Numbered from the stretch's first letter, positions 44,978-54,960 are shown. The stretch: 64,000 nucleotides of DNA from Propionibacteriaceae bacterium AM104-82 (GCA_027658995.1 JAQDQK010000012.1:49262-113261); one strand, 5' to 3'. The notes: generated by a model from the sequence alone, not told the origin. Translations and numbers: made by a program.

Positions 44978-45942
44978 CAAGCGGGCTGGCGCTCGGTCGG
45001 CGGAGGAACGGAGCCGACGACCTCGGCCATCACGTCGACGGCCTGCACGCCGTTGAACTCGGCCTCCGGGTCGAGGATCAGGCGGTGCGCCAGGCACGGG
45101 ATGGCGAGCATCTTGATGTCGTCGGGGACGACGAAGTGGCGACCGAGCGAGGCCGCCCACACCCGCGAGGCGCGGACAAGGGCCAGCGCGCCACGGATCG
45201 ACACGCCGAGCCTGACGTCGTCGAGGGTGCGGGTCGCTGCGGTGAGCCGCGCGATGTAGTCGAAGACCGACGACTCAATGTGCACCGAGGCGGCCAACTG
45301 GCTCATCTCGGCGACCTGGGAGGTGGAGATGACGGCGGGCAGCGCCGTCGAGCGCGGGCGGCTTCCTCCGGTGGCGAGGATCCGCATGGTCGCCTCGTGG
45401 TCGGGGTAGCCGAGCGTGGTCTTCATCAGGAAGCGGTCCAACTGCGCCTCGGGCAGCCGGTAGGTGCCCGCCTGCTCGATGGGGTTCTGGGTCGCGATCA
45501 CCATGAACGGCTGGCCGACGTTGTAGGACTGGCCGTCGACGGTGACGCGGGACTCCTCCATCACCTCAAGCAGCGCCGACTGCGTCTTCGGGGAGGCGCG
45601 GTTGATCTCGTCCGCCAGCACGATCGAGGCGAAGATCGGCCCCTGGTGGAACTCGAACTCGCCGGTCTTCTGGTCGTAGATGGTCACGCCCGTCACGTCC
45701 GAGGGGAGCAGGTCGGGGGTGAACTGGATGCGCGAGTTGGTGCCCTGCACCGACTGCGCGATGGCGCGCGCGAGCGTCGTCTTTCCGGTGCCCGGGAAGT
45801 CCTCGAGGAGCAGGTGCCCCTCCGCGAGCATGCAGGTCACCGCGAGCCTGATGGCCTCCGGCTTGCCCATGATGACGCGCTCGACGTTGCCCACCACATT
45901 GGCGAAGTTCTCCGCGAACCACCGGGCTTGTTCTGGATTCAT
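44977..45942 (-). CDS. MoxR family AAA+ ATPase
   Basis: 321 residues. Walker A DFPGTGKTTLARAIA, Walker B VLADEINRASPKTQSALLEVMEE, sensor 1 in VIATQNPIEQAGTYRLPEAQLDRF, and a C-terminal lid domain with sensor-2 region LGVSIRGALALVRAS. MoxR ATPases act as chaperones that assemble or activate vWA/DUF58 partners. GAGGAA lies before the ATG. The gene follows the giant-protein gene by 20 bp and overlaps DUF58, so the three are one operon. Confidence 0.95.
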   Translation of the reverse strand: MNPEQARWFAENFANVVGNVERVIMGKPEAIRLAVTCMLAEGHLLLEDFPGTGKTTLARAIAQSVQGTNSRIQFTPDLLPSDVTGVTIYDQKTGEFEFHQGPIFASIVLADEINRASPKTQSALLEVMEESRVTVDGQSYNVGQPFMVIATQNPIEQAGTYRLPEAQLDRFLMKTTLGYPDHEATMRILATGGSRPRSTALPAVISTSQVAEMSQLAASVHIESSVFDYIARLTAATRTLDDVRLGVSIRGALALVRASRVWAASLGRHFVVPDDIKMLAIPCLAHRLILDPEAEFNGVQAVDVMAEVVGSVPPPTERQPA

Positions 45943-45962
45943 TGCTGTCTTGGTTCCTCTTG

Positions 45963-48900
45963 TCAGGGGGTCTCGTAGGTCTTGCTGACCCCGTTGATGG
46001 TGCAGGAGACCTTCGCGGAGGTGGCCGGCTCGGTCGTCGGGCCCTCCGGAGCAGGGGTGGGGATGGGGACGGTGGCGCCGTCGGTGAAGGCGACCACGCC
46101 GTTGGAGGCGGGCACCTCCCTCTCGACGGTGCCCCCCTTGGGTCCGCTGAACAGGATCTTGCAGGAGCCCGACTGCGCGTAGGGGAACCGGAAGCTCAGC
46201 ACGCTCGCGTTGTTCATGGCGGGCTGTGAGACCGGCTCGATGTCCGCGGTGTAGTTGCCGCTCCCGCTGTCGCCGTACTTCCAGTAGATCTTCGTGGCGC
46301 TCCCCGCGTCGACGGTCAGCGGCAGGTTCTTGCTGTAGCTGTTGCACTTGTTGCCGGTGGTGGTGCAGAACGAGTAGCCGCCGAAGTCCCAGCCCGCGTT
46401 GGTGAGGATGGAGTCGTCGAAGTCGAGGTGGACCTCGTCCGGCAGTCGGAGGCTCCTGCTTGCGATCTTCGGCGCCGGGGGCTTTGCCGACTTCGGCATC
46501 ACGTCGGCCTTCGCCTCCGAGGAGGTCAGGCCGTCGAGTTGGATCCTGAAGCGAACCGAGTACTTCTCACCGTTGGTGAGCCCGCTGATCGACCCGTTGA
46601 ACGAGTTCCACGGGCCGCCGTTGACGGAGGACTCGAAGGTGGCTGGCGTGCCGGAGACGTTGTGTTCGAGCTTGAAGCTGGCCGAGCCGTCGCCGGGGGT
46701 CGCGGTCACCTTGGTGATCCGCGGCTGCGGGTAGGCGATCTGGTAGTCGCCGGTCGATCCGACGCTTCCCGTCTCCGGGCCGCGGTTGACGGCCTGGATG
46801 GTGAACTTCGTCGGCTCGAGGCCCATCCCGCCGACCCGCACGGTGTGGCTGGGGGCGCCTGTCGCGTTGACCTCGACGGGACTGGCGTTGCCCTTGCCCG
46901 ACTTGGTGACGGGGGTCACGATGTACTTCTTGACGGAGTCGCCGCGCGCGTCGACCCCACCGGTGGTGAAGGTCACCTCGAAGGCCCCGCCGATGTCGTC
47001 GTTGATGGGCTTGGCGACCGGGGAGGTGTCGCCCGTCGGCGTGCCGGACGGGTACTCCGGCTCCGAGGTCTCGGACGGGTTGGACGCCTTGCCGCTCTCG
47101 TTCCGGGCGACCACGGCGAACTGGTAGACGGTGCCGTTGGTAAGGCCCTTCCAGGTGTAGCTGCGCGCCCTCGGGTCGTTGAGGACCACTGTCTCGCTCT
47201 TGCCCCCGCCGGTGCGGATCAGGTCGTACTGCGTGATGGGGCTTCCGCCGTTGGGCGAGGAGTACAGCCGGTCGTGACGCCAGGTGACGGTCAGCTCGCT
47301 GTCGGCGTAGGCGACGGTCGGCTTCGACGGCGGGTCGGGGACGGCGTCGGGCGTGAAGGCGGCCGAAAGACCGGACTCCTCGGAGTCGCCGACCTCGTTG
47401 GTCTCGTGCACCGAGATCTGCCAGGCGACGCCGTTCTTCAGGCCGGAGACGGTGCAGGTGTTGGCGGCACACGGCGCCGACTTGCTCGCATAGCCAGCGG
47501 CGTGCGCCGTGGCGACCGCGCCGAGGATCTTGGAGCCGCCGTCGCCGGTGGAGCGGTACTGGACGCTGACCTGGCCGTCGAGGATCTCCCCCGGGTTCGA
47601 CGCGAACGGCGTCGACGGGGTGCCCGGCTTGTCGCGCACCTCCGCGACGATCTGGCCGGTGACCTGACGGTTCGGGTCGCCGGTGGCGTCGTTGACGGTG
47701 TAGTTGGCGGTGAACGGGCCGTGCCTGCCCTTCTCGAGCGAGACCTTCACCACACCCTTGCCCTGGTCGACGGAGACGCTGCCACCGGGGCCGGTGGCGC
47801 GGGCGTCGACGAGCGTCAGTGACTTGTCGCCCAGCAGGTGCGAGGTGTCGTTGTCGAGGGGTCGGACCTCGTAGACGCCGCCCGCGACGGCCAGGGGGAT
47901 CACGTCCTCCTTGACGGTCACCGTCGGCCGCACCGAGGCGGTCACCTCGATCCGGATCGTGAAGTCACGCTCACCCTCGCGGCCGTCCATGACGGTGCCG
48001 CGGAGCTCCTTGTAGCTGCCGGGCTTCGCCTTCTCCGGCGCGCTCGCCGTCAGCGTGTTTGCGCTGTAGGACCACTCGACCATCGCGTCGCCGCCCGCCT
48101 CCTGGGGCTGGCCCTTGATGACCATCGAGTTGGGGTCGCCGTCGGGGTCGCGGAACAGGCTCAGCAGGTTCAGGCTGCGCTTCTCCTCGCCCGCGCCGAC
48201 CTCGAGGCGGGGGTTGCGGACCTGCAACTCGGGGGGCTGGTTGACGTCCTCCTTTGACCCGTCGCCGTCCGCGGAGCCGCCGGTGTCGGCAGGCTTGACC
48301 TGCACGGGAAGCGAGACGACCGCGGTCTTGCCCGTCTTGTCGTTGGGGTTGGCGACCTTGTCCTGCACCTCGAACACCAGCGACGCGGGGCCGGAGAACT
48401 TCGGGTCGGCCACGTACTGGATCTTCGACTCGCCGACCGGGACGACCTCGGCGTTGGGGGCCCAGATGTGGTCGGCGGTGGTGAGGCGCACCTGGCGGGA
48501 CTTGGTGCCCTGAACCAGTTCGTTGACGTCGTAGATGGACGGCTGTCCCGCGGTCGGCTCGAGGGGCACGTCGGGGTTCTTGGCCGACGGGATCAGGTTG
48601 TTGGTGCCTGGCACCGTGACGACCCCGTTGGAGCGCTGCCCGTCGCCGTCGATCAGCACGTAGCGGACCTGCTGCAGTTCCTCCCGCACGGGGATGGTCA
48701 GCAGCTTGCCCGCCTCATCGACGCGGGCGCCGTCCTCGTCGTCCTTCGGCGGGTCGGCGACCTCGACGCGCAGGTCCTCCTTCGGCCCGTCCGGGTCGTA
48801 GTCGTTGGCGAGCGGGTCGACCTTGACGAGCTGGTTCTCCAGCAGGCTCGACAGGGGAACCGAGTCGTCGCGGGCGACAGGGGCGAGGTTGGGGGCGTCC

Positions 48901-51900
48901 TCGTCGACCTCGACGAGCAACTGGCCGTAGGACTGCTCGCCGCGGCTGTCCTGCACGGAGTAGGCGCCCGCGTAGGTGCCCGGCTCATCGGGGGCCGCGA
49001 AGCGGATCTCGCGGTCGTCGACGATCTCGGCCTTGATGTCGGCGTCCATCTCGATGGGCGCGCCGGGGGTGTAGCCGATGGCGTCGCCGTCGGCGTCGAA
49101 GTCGTTGTCGATCGCGGAGATCTGGACGGGTCGGCCGGGCCGCACCGTGATCGAGTCGCGCATCGCGACGGGCTTGGAGTTGTCCTTGCTGAGCGGCGCG
49201 ACGCCGACCCGGACCTCGCCGATGCCCCGCTCGCCGTGCGCGTCGACGACCTCGTAGCTGAACGTGTCTGTGCCGCGGGCGCCCTCGAAGGCCTCGTAGG
49301 CGAGGTACTCCTCGCCGACGCTCGTGACACGGCCGAGCAGCGGGCCGGTGGCGAGCCCGACGAGTCGGACGGCGTCGCCGTTGGCGTCGATGCCGCTGAG
49401 CGGGATCGGGATGCGGGTCTCGGTGCCCGCGAGCACGCGCTCGACGACGGGGGTCGGCGCGGGCGCGACGTTGGTGGCGTCCTCGGGGACCACCTCGACG
49501 GCGATGGTGCTCGGCGCGAGCGCGCCGCGCGAGTCGACCGCCGAGTAGCCGATGGTGCTCACGCCAGCAGGGGTGCCTGCGGGCACGCTGATCCTGACGC
49601 GGTCCTCGTCGATCCAGGCGCGGTCCTTGAACGGGTTGTCGCTGAGTTCGCCGAGGTGCAGGTCGAGACCGACCGGGGAGGTGTCGTTGACCAGCGGGTT
49701 GACGCTCGCGGTGCTGCCCGCCCTGATCCGGATCTGATCGGGCACAGGGATGGGCGTGGCCGATCCGGTGTCGGTCGGCACGACCGTGATCTTGCCCTCG
49801 ACGGGGTTCTGGCCGTTGGAGATCCAGTAGGTGAAGGTGACGGGCTTGCTGAGGTCGTGCTTGGCGCGGATCGTCATCCGGTGCCTGCGCTCCATGACGA
49901 CCTCGAGCGAGTCGGGCGCGTCGTAGGTCTGCACCACGAGCACGTCGCCGTTCGGGTCGGTGTCGTTGAGCAGCGGGTCGAGCACCACGGTGCCGCCGAG
50001 CGGGAGCAGCGCCACGTCCTGCGCCGCGACGGGAAGCCCGGTGACGCGGTCACCGCGCACGTCGATGCGGACGACGCCGGTGGCGGTCTGCCCGTCGACG
50101 ACGGTGTAGGTGGCGTAGTAGGTGCCCGCCTTCTGCGCGGTGAAGGTGAAGGTCTTCTCGCGGTAGTTGGCGTCCAACTTGCAGTCGGCGCAGTCCTCGG
50201 GGGGCGTCACCTCGGAGAGGGTGGGGCGCGTCACCTGGTCGTTGGCCAGCGGCTCGACCTGCACCGGGGAGCCGACCTTTGTGGTGACGAAGTCGCCGTA
50301 GGCGATGGGCGCGACGGGGTCCTCCGTCACGTTGAGGATCAGTTCGTCGGTGGTCTCCGCGACGGAGTCCGACACCGTGACGTTGACCTTCTTGGGGCCG
50401 GTCGACTTGCCGACGTCGATGAACTCGATGCTGCCGTCGGGCGTGAAGGTCAGGATGTCCTCGGAGCCCTGCTCCAGCCAGGCGTTCTTCAGCATCAGCG
50501 GGTCGCCGTCGGGGTCGCGCCAGTCGAGCAGCACGCGCTTGGTGAGCTTGGAGCCCGACGTGACGTCGACCGGCTTGTGGCCGCCGGGCCGCTCCGACTT
50601 GCGGGGGGCGCTGTTGCCGTTGGCGGCCGTGATGTCGGCGGGCATCACCCGCACGACCGCGGTGGCGGTGTCGGTCCCCTGGCGCCCGTCGCTGATCGTG
50701 TACTCGAAGGTGAACTGGTCGACCTTCACGTCCGGGGAGATGGAGATCTGCAGCCCCGCCCCGTCGCGCACCGGTTGCAGGGTCGCGCCGTCGAGCTTGG
50801 TGGAGGTGGTGATCGTCAGCACGTCGCCGTCGGGGTCGGTGTCGTTGTCGAGGATGTTGAGCACCGTCGAGGTGCCGGCCCGCGCGCCGAGGGTGTCGTC
50901 GTTGGCGATCGGCCTGCGGTTGTCCTTGCTGCGGTCGGGGGCGACGTCGATCTCGGTGCCCTCCTGGTTGGGCTCGTCGTCCTCCTGCTTCGGCATCACC
51001 ATGTCCCAGTCCTCGGGGCGGATGATGAACATGTCCTTGTCGACCATCCAGACGGTGCCGTTGGCCTGGTCGTTGAGGGTGACGACGCCCCGGTTGGCCT
51101 GGAAGGTGAGCATGTCGCCTTCGGAGGTGATCTCCTTGATCTCCTCGCGCTGCGCCTCCTGCCCGACGCACTTGCGCACGAACACGCCTGTGTTGCCGCT
51201 GACGCCCGCGCCGTAGACGCAGTCGCCGACCTGGATGGGGGTGACGGGGTTCAGGTCGATGCGCTCCGAGAGCGAGACCTGGCCGTCGCTTGTGACGGCG
51301 TTGAGGCCCGCGACGTTGGCGTAGATCGCCTTGATGCCGTCGTCGCCCTTGAGCGCGCTGGGCGCCGGGGCCATCAGCTTTGCACCCTCGGCCTCGGAGA
51401 CGGGGAACGCCTGGCTTGCTCCCTCGACCCAGATCCGCGACGACGAGTGGTCGAGCACGACCGCCTTGTCGCCGACGGCAGAGATGCTGACGATGGCGTC
51501 GGGCTCAAGCGTGAACGGCAGCGCGACGGTGGCGGTGCCGTCCTCGGTGGCGCGCACCAGGGCCGACTTCTCCAGGTCGAGGCCGATCACGTCGCCGTCG
51601 GTGGTCAGCGTCGCGAGGCCACCGTCGCCGACCTCGAGTTGCGGCTTGGACTTCTCGAAGTCGAGGCTGAGCATCTCGCCGACGCCGCCGGACCAGATCG
51701 CGCCGGACTCCGCGCCGACAACCAGCAGTCGGTCGCCGACCAGTTGGACCCGCGCGTTGGGGGGCAGTTGGGTGGTGGCGCCGGTGATGTTGCGGGCCGC
51801 GTCGTAGGGAACAAGCGAGGACGACTGGGGAAGGAACAGCAGCACCTGGTCGCCCGACTGGAGGACCTCGGTGCGCGGGTCACCGATGGGCGCCGCGTTG

Positions 51901-52130
51901 GAGAGTTGCTTGATCTGCGAGTTGACGGTGCCGACCAGTTCCGTGTCGCGCTTGATCGCGTAGACGTTGCCCTCGTCCAGGCGCACGTCGGCCTCGACCA
52001 GCCCAGGGCTCAGGTACGCCGCGACGCCGAGCGCCACCGCGAGCAGGCCGATCAGCAGCCCCTGCCATGACCGACGCAGGAACCGCCCGAGCAGCCGCAA
52101 CGGCCGCGCTGTCGTCTTCTCCCCCGACAC
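45963..52130 (-). CDS. Giant membrane-anchored Ig-like / tandem-repeat surface protein
   Basis: 2055 residues. One N-terminal membrane segment (about 22-42) places nearly the whole chain outside the cell. Residues 50-370 resemble a beta-propeller (DGQVSLSER, GDKAVVLDHSSSRIWV). From about 405 to 1500, repeated cadherin-like/tandem-95 units carry calcium-type motifs such as DNDTDPDGD, LNDTDPNGD and DNDFDADGD. About 1500-1890 holds fibronectin-III-like units (GTPSTP..., DPPSKPTVAYADSELTVTW). The C-terminal 165 residues contain four Cys. No sortase signal. The start is GTG 52130 with AGGAGG 6 bases upstream. It is transcribed with moxR and DUF58. A role in wall architecture or adhesion is inference. 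Confidence 0.9.
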   Translation of the reverse strand: MSGEKTTARPLRLLGRFLRRSWQGLLIGLLAVALGVAAYLSPGLVEADVRLDEGNVYAIKRDTELVGTVNSQIKQLSNAAPIGDPRTEVLQSGDQVLLFLPQSSSLVPYDAARNITGATTQLPPNARVQLVGDRLLVVGAESGAIWSGGVGEMLSLDFEKSKPQLEVGDGGLATLTTDGDVIGLDLEKSALVRATEDGTATVALPFTLEPDAIVSISAVGDKAVVLDHSSSRIWVEGASQAFPVSEAEGAKLMAPAPSALKGDDGIKAIYANVAGLNAVTSDGQVSLSERIDLNPVTPIQVGDCVYGAGVSGNTGVFVRKCVGQEAQREEIKEITSEGDMLTFQANRGVVTLNDQANGTVWMVDKDMFIIRPEDWDMVMPKQEDDEPNQEGTEIDVAPDRSKDNRRPIANDDTLGARAGTSTVLNILDNDTDPDGDVLTITTSTKLDGATLQPVRDGAGLQISISPDVKVDQFTFEYTISDGRQGTDTATAVVRVMPADITAANGNSAPRKSERPGGHKPVDVTSGSKLTKRVLLDWRDPDGDPLMLKNAWLEQGSEDILTFTPDGSIEFIDVGKSTGPKKVNVTVSDSVAETTDELILNVTEDPVAPIAYGDFVTTKVGSPVQVEPLANDQVTRPTLSEVTPPEDCADCKLDANYREKTFTFTAQKAGTYYATYTVVDGQTATGVVRIDVRGDRVTGLPVAAQDVALLPLGGTVVLDPLLNDTDPNGDVLVVQTYDAPDSLEVVMERRHRMTIRAKHDLSKPVTFTYWISNGQNPVEGKITVVPTDTGSATPIPVPDQIRIRAGSTASVNPLVNDTSPVGLDLHLGELSDNPFKDRAWIDEDRVRISVPAGTPAGVSTIGYSAVDSRGALAPSTIAVEVVPEDATNVAPAPTPVVERVLAGTETRIPIPLSGIDANGDAVRLVGLATGPLLGRVTSVGEEYLAYEAFEGARGTDTFSYEVVDAHGERGIGEVRVGVAPLSKDNSKPVAMRDSITVRPGRPVQISAIDNDFDADGDAIGYTPGAPIEMDADIKAEIVDDREIRFAAPDEPGTYAGAYSVQDSRGEQSYGQLLVEVDEDAPNLAPVARDDSVPLSSLLENQLVKVDPLANDYDPDGPKEDLRVEVADPPKDDEDGARVDEAGKLLTIPVREELQQVRYVLIDGDGQRSNGVVTVPGTNNLIPSAKNPDVPLEPTAGQPSIYDVNELVQGTKSRQVRLTTADHIWAPNAEVVPVGESKIQYVADPKFSGPASLVFEVQDKVANPNDKTGKTAVVSLPVQVKPADTGGSADGDGSKEDVNQPPELQVRNPRLEVGAGEEKRSLNLLSLFRDPDGDPNSMVIKGQPQEAGGDAMVEWSYSANTLTASAPEKAKPGSYKELRGTVMDGREGERDFTIRIEVTASVRPTVTVKEDVIPLAVAGGVYEVRPLDNDTSHLLGDKSLTLVDARATGPGGSVSVDQGKGVVKVSLEKGRHGPFTANYTVNDATGDPNRQVTGQIVAEVRDKPGTPSTPFASNPGEILDGQVSVQYRSTGDGGSKILGAVATAHAAGYASKSAPCAANTCTVSGLKNGVAWQISVHETNEVGDSEESGLSAAFTPDAVPDPPSKPTVAYADSELTVTWRHDRLYSSPNGGSPITQYDLIRTGGGKSETVVLNDPRARSYTWKGLTNGTVYQFAVVARNESGKASNPSETSEPEYPSGTPTGDTSPVAKPINDDIGGAFEVTFTTGGVDARGDSVKKYIVTPVTKSGKGNASPVEVNATGAPSHTVRVGGMGLEPTKFTIQAVNRGPETGSVGSTGDYQIAYPQPRITKVTATPGDGSASFKLEHNVSGTPATFESSVNGGPWNSFNGSISGLTNGEKYSVRFRIQLDGLTSSEAKADVMPKSAKPPAPKIASRSLRLPDEVHLDFDDSILTNAGWDFGGYSFCTTTGNKCNSYSKNLPLTVDAGSATKIYWKYGDSGSGNYTADIEPVSQPAMNNASVLSFRFPYAQSGSCKILFSGPKGGTVEREVPASNGVVAFTDGATVPIPTPAPEGPTTEPATSAKVSCTINGVSKTYETP

Positions 52131-52155
52131 TCATCCCCTCCTGACGTGTCCGGGC

Positions 52156-53790
52156 TCAGCCGCGGGGCGGCTCGATCCGCAGGGACACGCCATCGCCCAG
52201 GTCGAGCACGGTACCGAGCTCCACCTGGACCGAGGCGCCGTCCCTCAGCGTGAAGGGCGCCTCGCCCTGCGGAAGGACCGTTGTCCCGTTGGTCGAATGG
52301 AGGTCGGTGACGTGCACGTTCCAGTCCCTGGTCGTGACGAGCAGATGGTTGCGCGAGATGTCGCTGCTGGGGCTGGCGACCCGCAGCAGGTAGGAGCCGG
52401 AGGGGCCCTTCCCCGCGTCGGGCGCGCGGCCGATCACGACGCCCTCGACGACGTCGACGAAGTCGCCGTGGTTGGTGTGGACGCCCGCGAGCAGCGGCCG
52501 GCGGATCAGGCGCGGGTTGGACGAGTCGACCGGCGCCTGGCAGATCCGGCAGGCGCGCGAGCCGGGCGCGTTGGCGTGCCCGTTGGTGCACGGCACGGCC
52601 AGCACCTGCGGGTCCTGCCGCGGCTCGTTCTGCGGGGCGGGCTTGTGCGTCGCGGCAAGGCCCGTCGAGAAGATGGTGCCGCCCGCGTCGTCGTCGACCT
52701 CACCGAGGGTCGGGGGCACCACGACGGGCGCTGGGCGCTGCGGCGCGAGGCCGACGGGAGCGCCGACCGGCGGTGCGACGGGAACCTCGGGCGCCACCGG
52801 GGGCACCCCGGACATCTCTGGCGCGATGGGCGCCGCGATGGCGCCGCTGGGGTCGGTCGAGTCGTTGGGGCCGATCTCGTCGCCGAGGCCCGGGAACTCC
52901 GGGGCGTCCTCGTGCGGGACCTCGACGGGGCTCTCCTGTTCGGCGACCGGCTCCTCGATCGCGTCGAGCACCAACGGCTCGCTCAGGGCGTCGGTGTCGG
53001 TCGGGTGGTCAAGGTCGAAGCCGTCCTGCTCGTCGACCGGGAGGTCCGGCTCGGCCGCCCGCTCGGGCTCGACGGAAGGCTCCTCGACGGCCGGCTCCTC
53101 GGCGGAAGGCTCCTGCTCGACGGGCTCCTGACCGGACAGGTCGATGGGCTGTTCCTGCGCGACGTCCTGCTCGGCCTCCTCCTCGACGGCGGGCTCCATG
53201 TCCACCGCGGCGACGACGGGGGCCGCCTCCACGACCGCGGCGGCTGGCCGCTGGCGGGGCCGGACGCCGAGCACCGGCATCTTGGGGAGCACGCCCAACT
53301 GCTCGTAGCTGGGGAACCGGACGAGGTTCTCGGGGTCGGTGGTCAGGTAGATGGCGGAGACGGACGCTGCGCCGACGACCATGGGCAGTTGCAGGACCTC
53401 GTCGTCGTCGACGGGCTCCAGGTCGATGCGGAGGTGACGCTCGCCGCCGAGGCTCGCCTCGTTCCAGGTGACGGTGCCGTTGCCTTCGAGGGCGACCTCG
53501 CCGCTGTCGGTGTCGACGACGCGGACCCGGCCGCGGGTCAGGCCGTGGAGGCCGTTGCTGTCCCAGAAGAACGCCCCGAAGTCGGGCATCGCGTCGAGGC
53601 CGACCTCGCCCGCCAACTTCAGCAACCCGTCGACCGACTCGGCCGACACGATGTCGGTCCAGAGGTCGTTGATCAGCTTGGAGGCCCGCGCGGGGGCGGG
53701 CAGCATGACGACCAGCATCGTCGGGCCAGCGAGCACCAGCCAGTTACCCGGGGTGTACGTGACTCTCCAGGCTGCCATGGGTAACGTCAT
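52156..53790 (-). CDS. FHA domain protein with zinc-ribbon motif
   Basis: 544 residues. Residues 1-150 form a beta-rich domain (MTLPMAAWRVTYTPGNWLVLAG onward). Residues 195-390 are acidic and Pro/Glu-rich, probably disordered. A zinc ribbon follows (PCTNGHANAPGSRACRIC). The C-terminal FHA domain has VVIGRAPDAGKG, SSDISRNHLLVT and LHSTNGTTVLPQG, all canonical phosphothreonine-binding residues. No membrane segment. GGAGG precedes the ATG. The gene is 25 bp upstream of the giant-protein gene and likely leads its operon. No kinase is encoded nearby. Confidence 0.88.
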   Translation of the reverse strand: MTLPMAAWRVTYTPGNWLVLAGPTMLVVMLPAPARASKLINDLWTDIVSAESVDGLLKLAGEVGLDAMPDFGAFFWDSNGLHGLTRGRVRVVDTDSGEVALEGNGTVTWNEASLGGERHLRIDLEPVDDDEVLQLPMVVGAASVSAIYLTTDPENLVRFPSYEQLGVLPKMPVLGVRPRQRPAAAVVEAAPVVAAVDMEPAVEEEAEQDVAQEQPIDLSGQEPVEQEPSAEEPAVEEPSVEPERAAEPDLPVDEQDGFDLDHPTDTDALSEPLVLDAIEEPVAEQESPVEVPHEDAPEFPGLGDEIGPNDSTDPSGAIAAPIAPEMSGVPPVAPEVPVAPPVGAPVGLAPQRPAPVVVPPTLGEVDDDAGGTIFSTGLAATHKPAPQNEPRQDPQVLAVPCTNGHANAPGSRACRICQAPVDSSNPRLIRRPLLAGVHTNHGDFVDVVEGVVIGRAPDAGKGPSGSYLLRVASPSSDISRNHLLVTTRDWNVHVTDLHSTNGTTVLPQGEAPFTLRDGASVQVELGTVLDLGDGVSLRIEPPRG

Positions 53791-53847
53791 CTGGTCCTCC
53801 TGTGGGTGGGCACTAAGGGCAAGGTTACGAGGTGCCCGGCTCGTTTC

Positions 53848-54960
53848 CTAGCCGTCGCGGTGTTCGACGGATGCGGCCATCCGCCGCACGGCCTCCGCGA
53901 TGATGTCACGCGAGGTGGCCAGGTTGACCCGGACGAAGGACGTTGCCCGGGGCGCGAACTCGGCGCCGAGGTTGAACCGGACCCGCCCGACCCGGTGGAA
54001 ATGCTCGCCGGGGTTCGCCAGGCCGAGCGGCGCGCAGTCGAGCCAGGCGAGGTAGGTGCCCACCGAGGGCGCGTACGACAGTTGCGGCAGGTGCTCGGCG
54101 AGTTGTTCGGCGAAGAACACCTTGTTCGCGGCGATCTCGTCGGCGACCTCCGCCAGCCACTCGCGCCCGCCGGTGAGGGCCGCGGAGTGCGCGAGCACCC
54201 CGAAGTAGGAGGCGCCGTCGGAGACCATCGGCCTCAGCCGGGAGCGGATGGCGACGTCGCCGATGATCAGGCCCGCCTTCAGCGCGGCCAGGTTGAACGA
54301 CTTGGACGCAGAGGTGACCACGACGGCGTTGTCCGCGCCCGCCACGTCGAGGTAGGGCACGTGCGCCGCGCCCGCCAGCGGCGCGTGGATCTCGTCGGAG
54401 ATGACGGCCACGTCGTGCCGGTCGGCCAGTTCCGCGACGCGTTCCAGTTCCTCGCGGGTGTGGACGGTGCCGACGGGGTTGTGCGGGGAGCACAGCAGGT
54501 AGGCGGCGGGCCGGTCCCGGTGGAAGGCGATCTCGAGCGCGTTGAGGTCGAGGCGCCCGTCGCGCATCGGCACCTCGACGATGCGTCGGTCGTGCGCGAC
54601 GCCGCGGAAGGGCGGATAGATGGGCGGGTTGATGACGACGCCGTCACCCGGCTCCGAGACGGCCTCCAGCGCGTCGCGCATGCCAGTGACGACGTCGGTG
54701 GCAAGCGTCGCGTCGGATGGATCGAACTCCCAGCCCCACTGCCACCGCGCGTAGTCGGCCATCGCCTCCTGGTAGGTCGGCTGTTGCGGGTAGCCGGTGT
54801 CCCCCAGTCGCAGCGCCTCCTCGAGGCGGTCGCGGACGGCGGGCGCGAGGTGGGCGTCCATCTCGGCGACGAACAGGGGAAGCACGTCCGGTTCGAAGCG
54901 GCGCCACTTGATGGTGCCGCGCTCGCGCAACTCGGACAGGGGCACGTCGAAGATGGCCAT
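53848..54960 (-). CDS. PLP-dependent aminotransferase, MalY/PatB cystathionine beta-lyase family
   Basis: 370 residues, class I/II aminotransferase fold. Motifs include EMDAHLAPAVRDRLEEAL, VINPPIYPPFRG, LLCSPHNPVGTVHT, VISDEIHAPL and VTSASKSFNLAALKAG with the PLP Lys. PatB-type enzymes cleave cystathionine or related C-S bonds; MalY also regulates maltose genes in Escherichia coli. The C-terminus ends SVEHRDG. It is separated from the FHA gene by 57 bp and is probably independent. Confidence 0.9.
   Translation of the reverse strand: MAIFDVPLSELRERGTIKWRRFEPDVLPLFVAEMDAHLAPAVRDRLEEALRLGDTGYPQQPTYQEAMADYARWQWGWEFDPSDATLATDVVTGMRDALEAVSEPGDGVVINPPIYPPFRGVAHDRRIVEVPMRDGRLDLNALEIAFHRDRPAAYLLCSPHNPVGTVHTREELERVAELADRHDVAVISDEIHAPLAGAAHVPYLDVAGADNAVVVTSASKSFNLAALKAGLIIGDVAIRSRLRPMVSDGASYFGVLAHSAALTGGREWLAEVADEIAANKVFFAEQLAEHLPQLSYAPSVGTYLAWLDCAPLGLANPGEHFHRVGRVRFNLGAEFAPRATSFVRVNLATSRDIIAEAVRRMAASVEHRDG

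Noticed and set aside
48468..52070. 1200-residue plus-strand open frame antisense to the giant surface protein
   Set aside because: Antisense shadow: Val/Asp/Arg/Gly-rich composition typical of GC-rich complementary frames, no domains, no ribosome site. The minus-strand frame has clear repeats and a membrane anchor.
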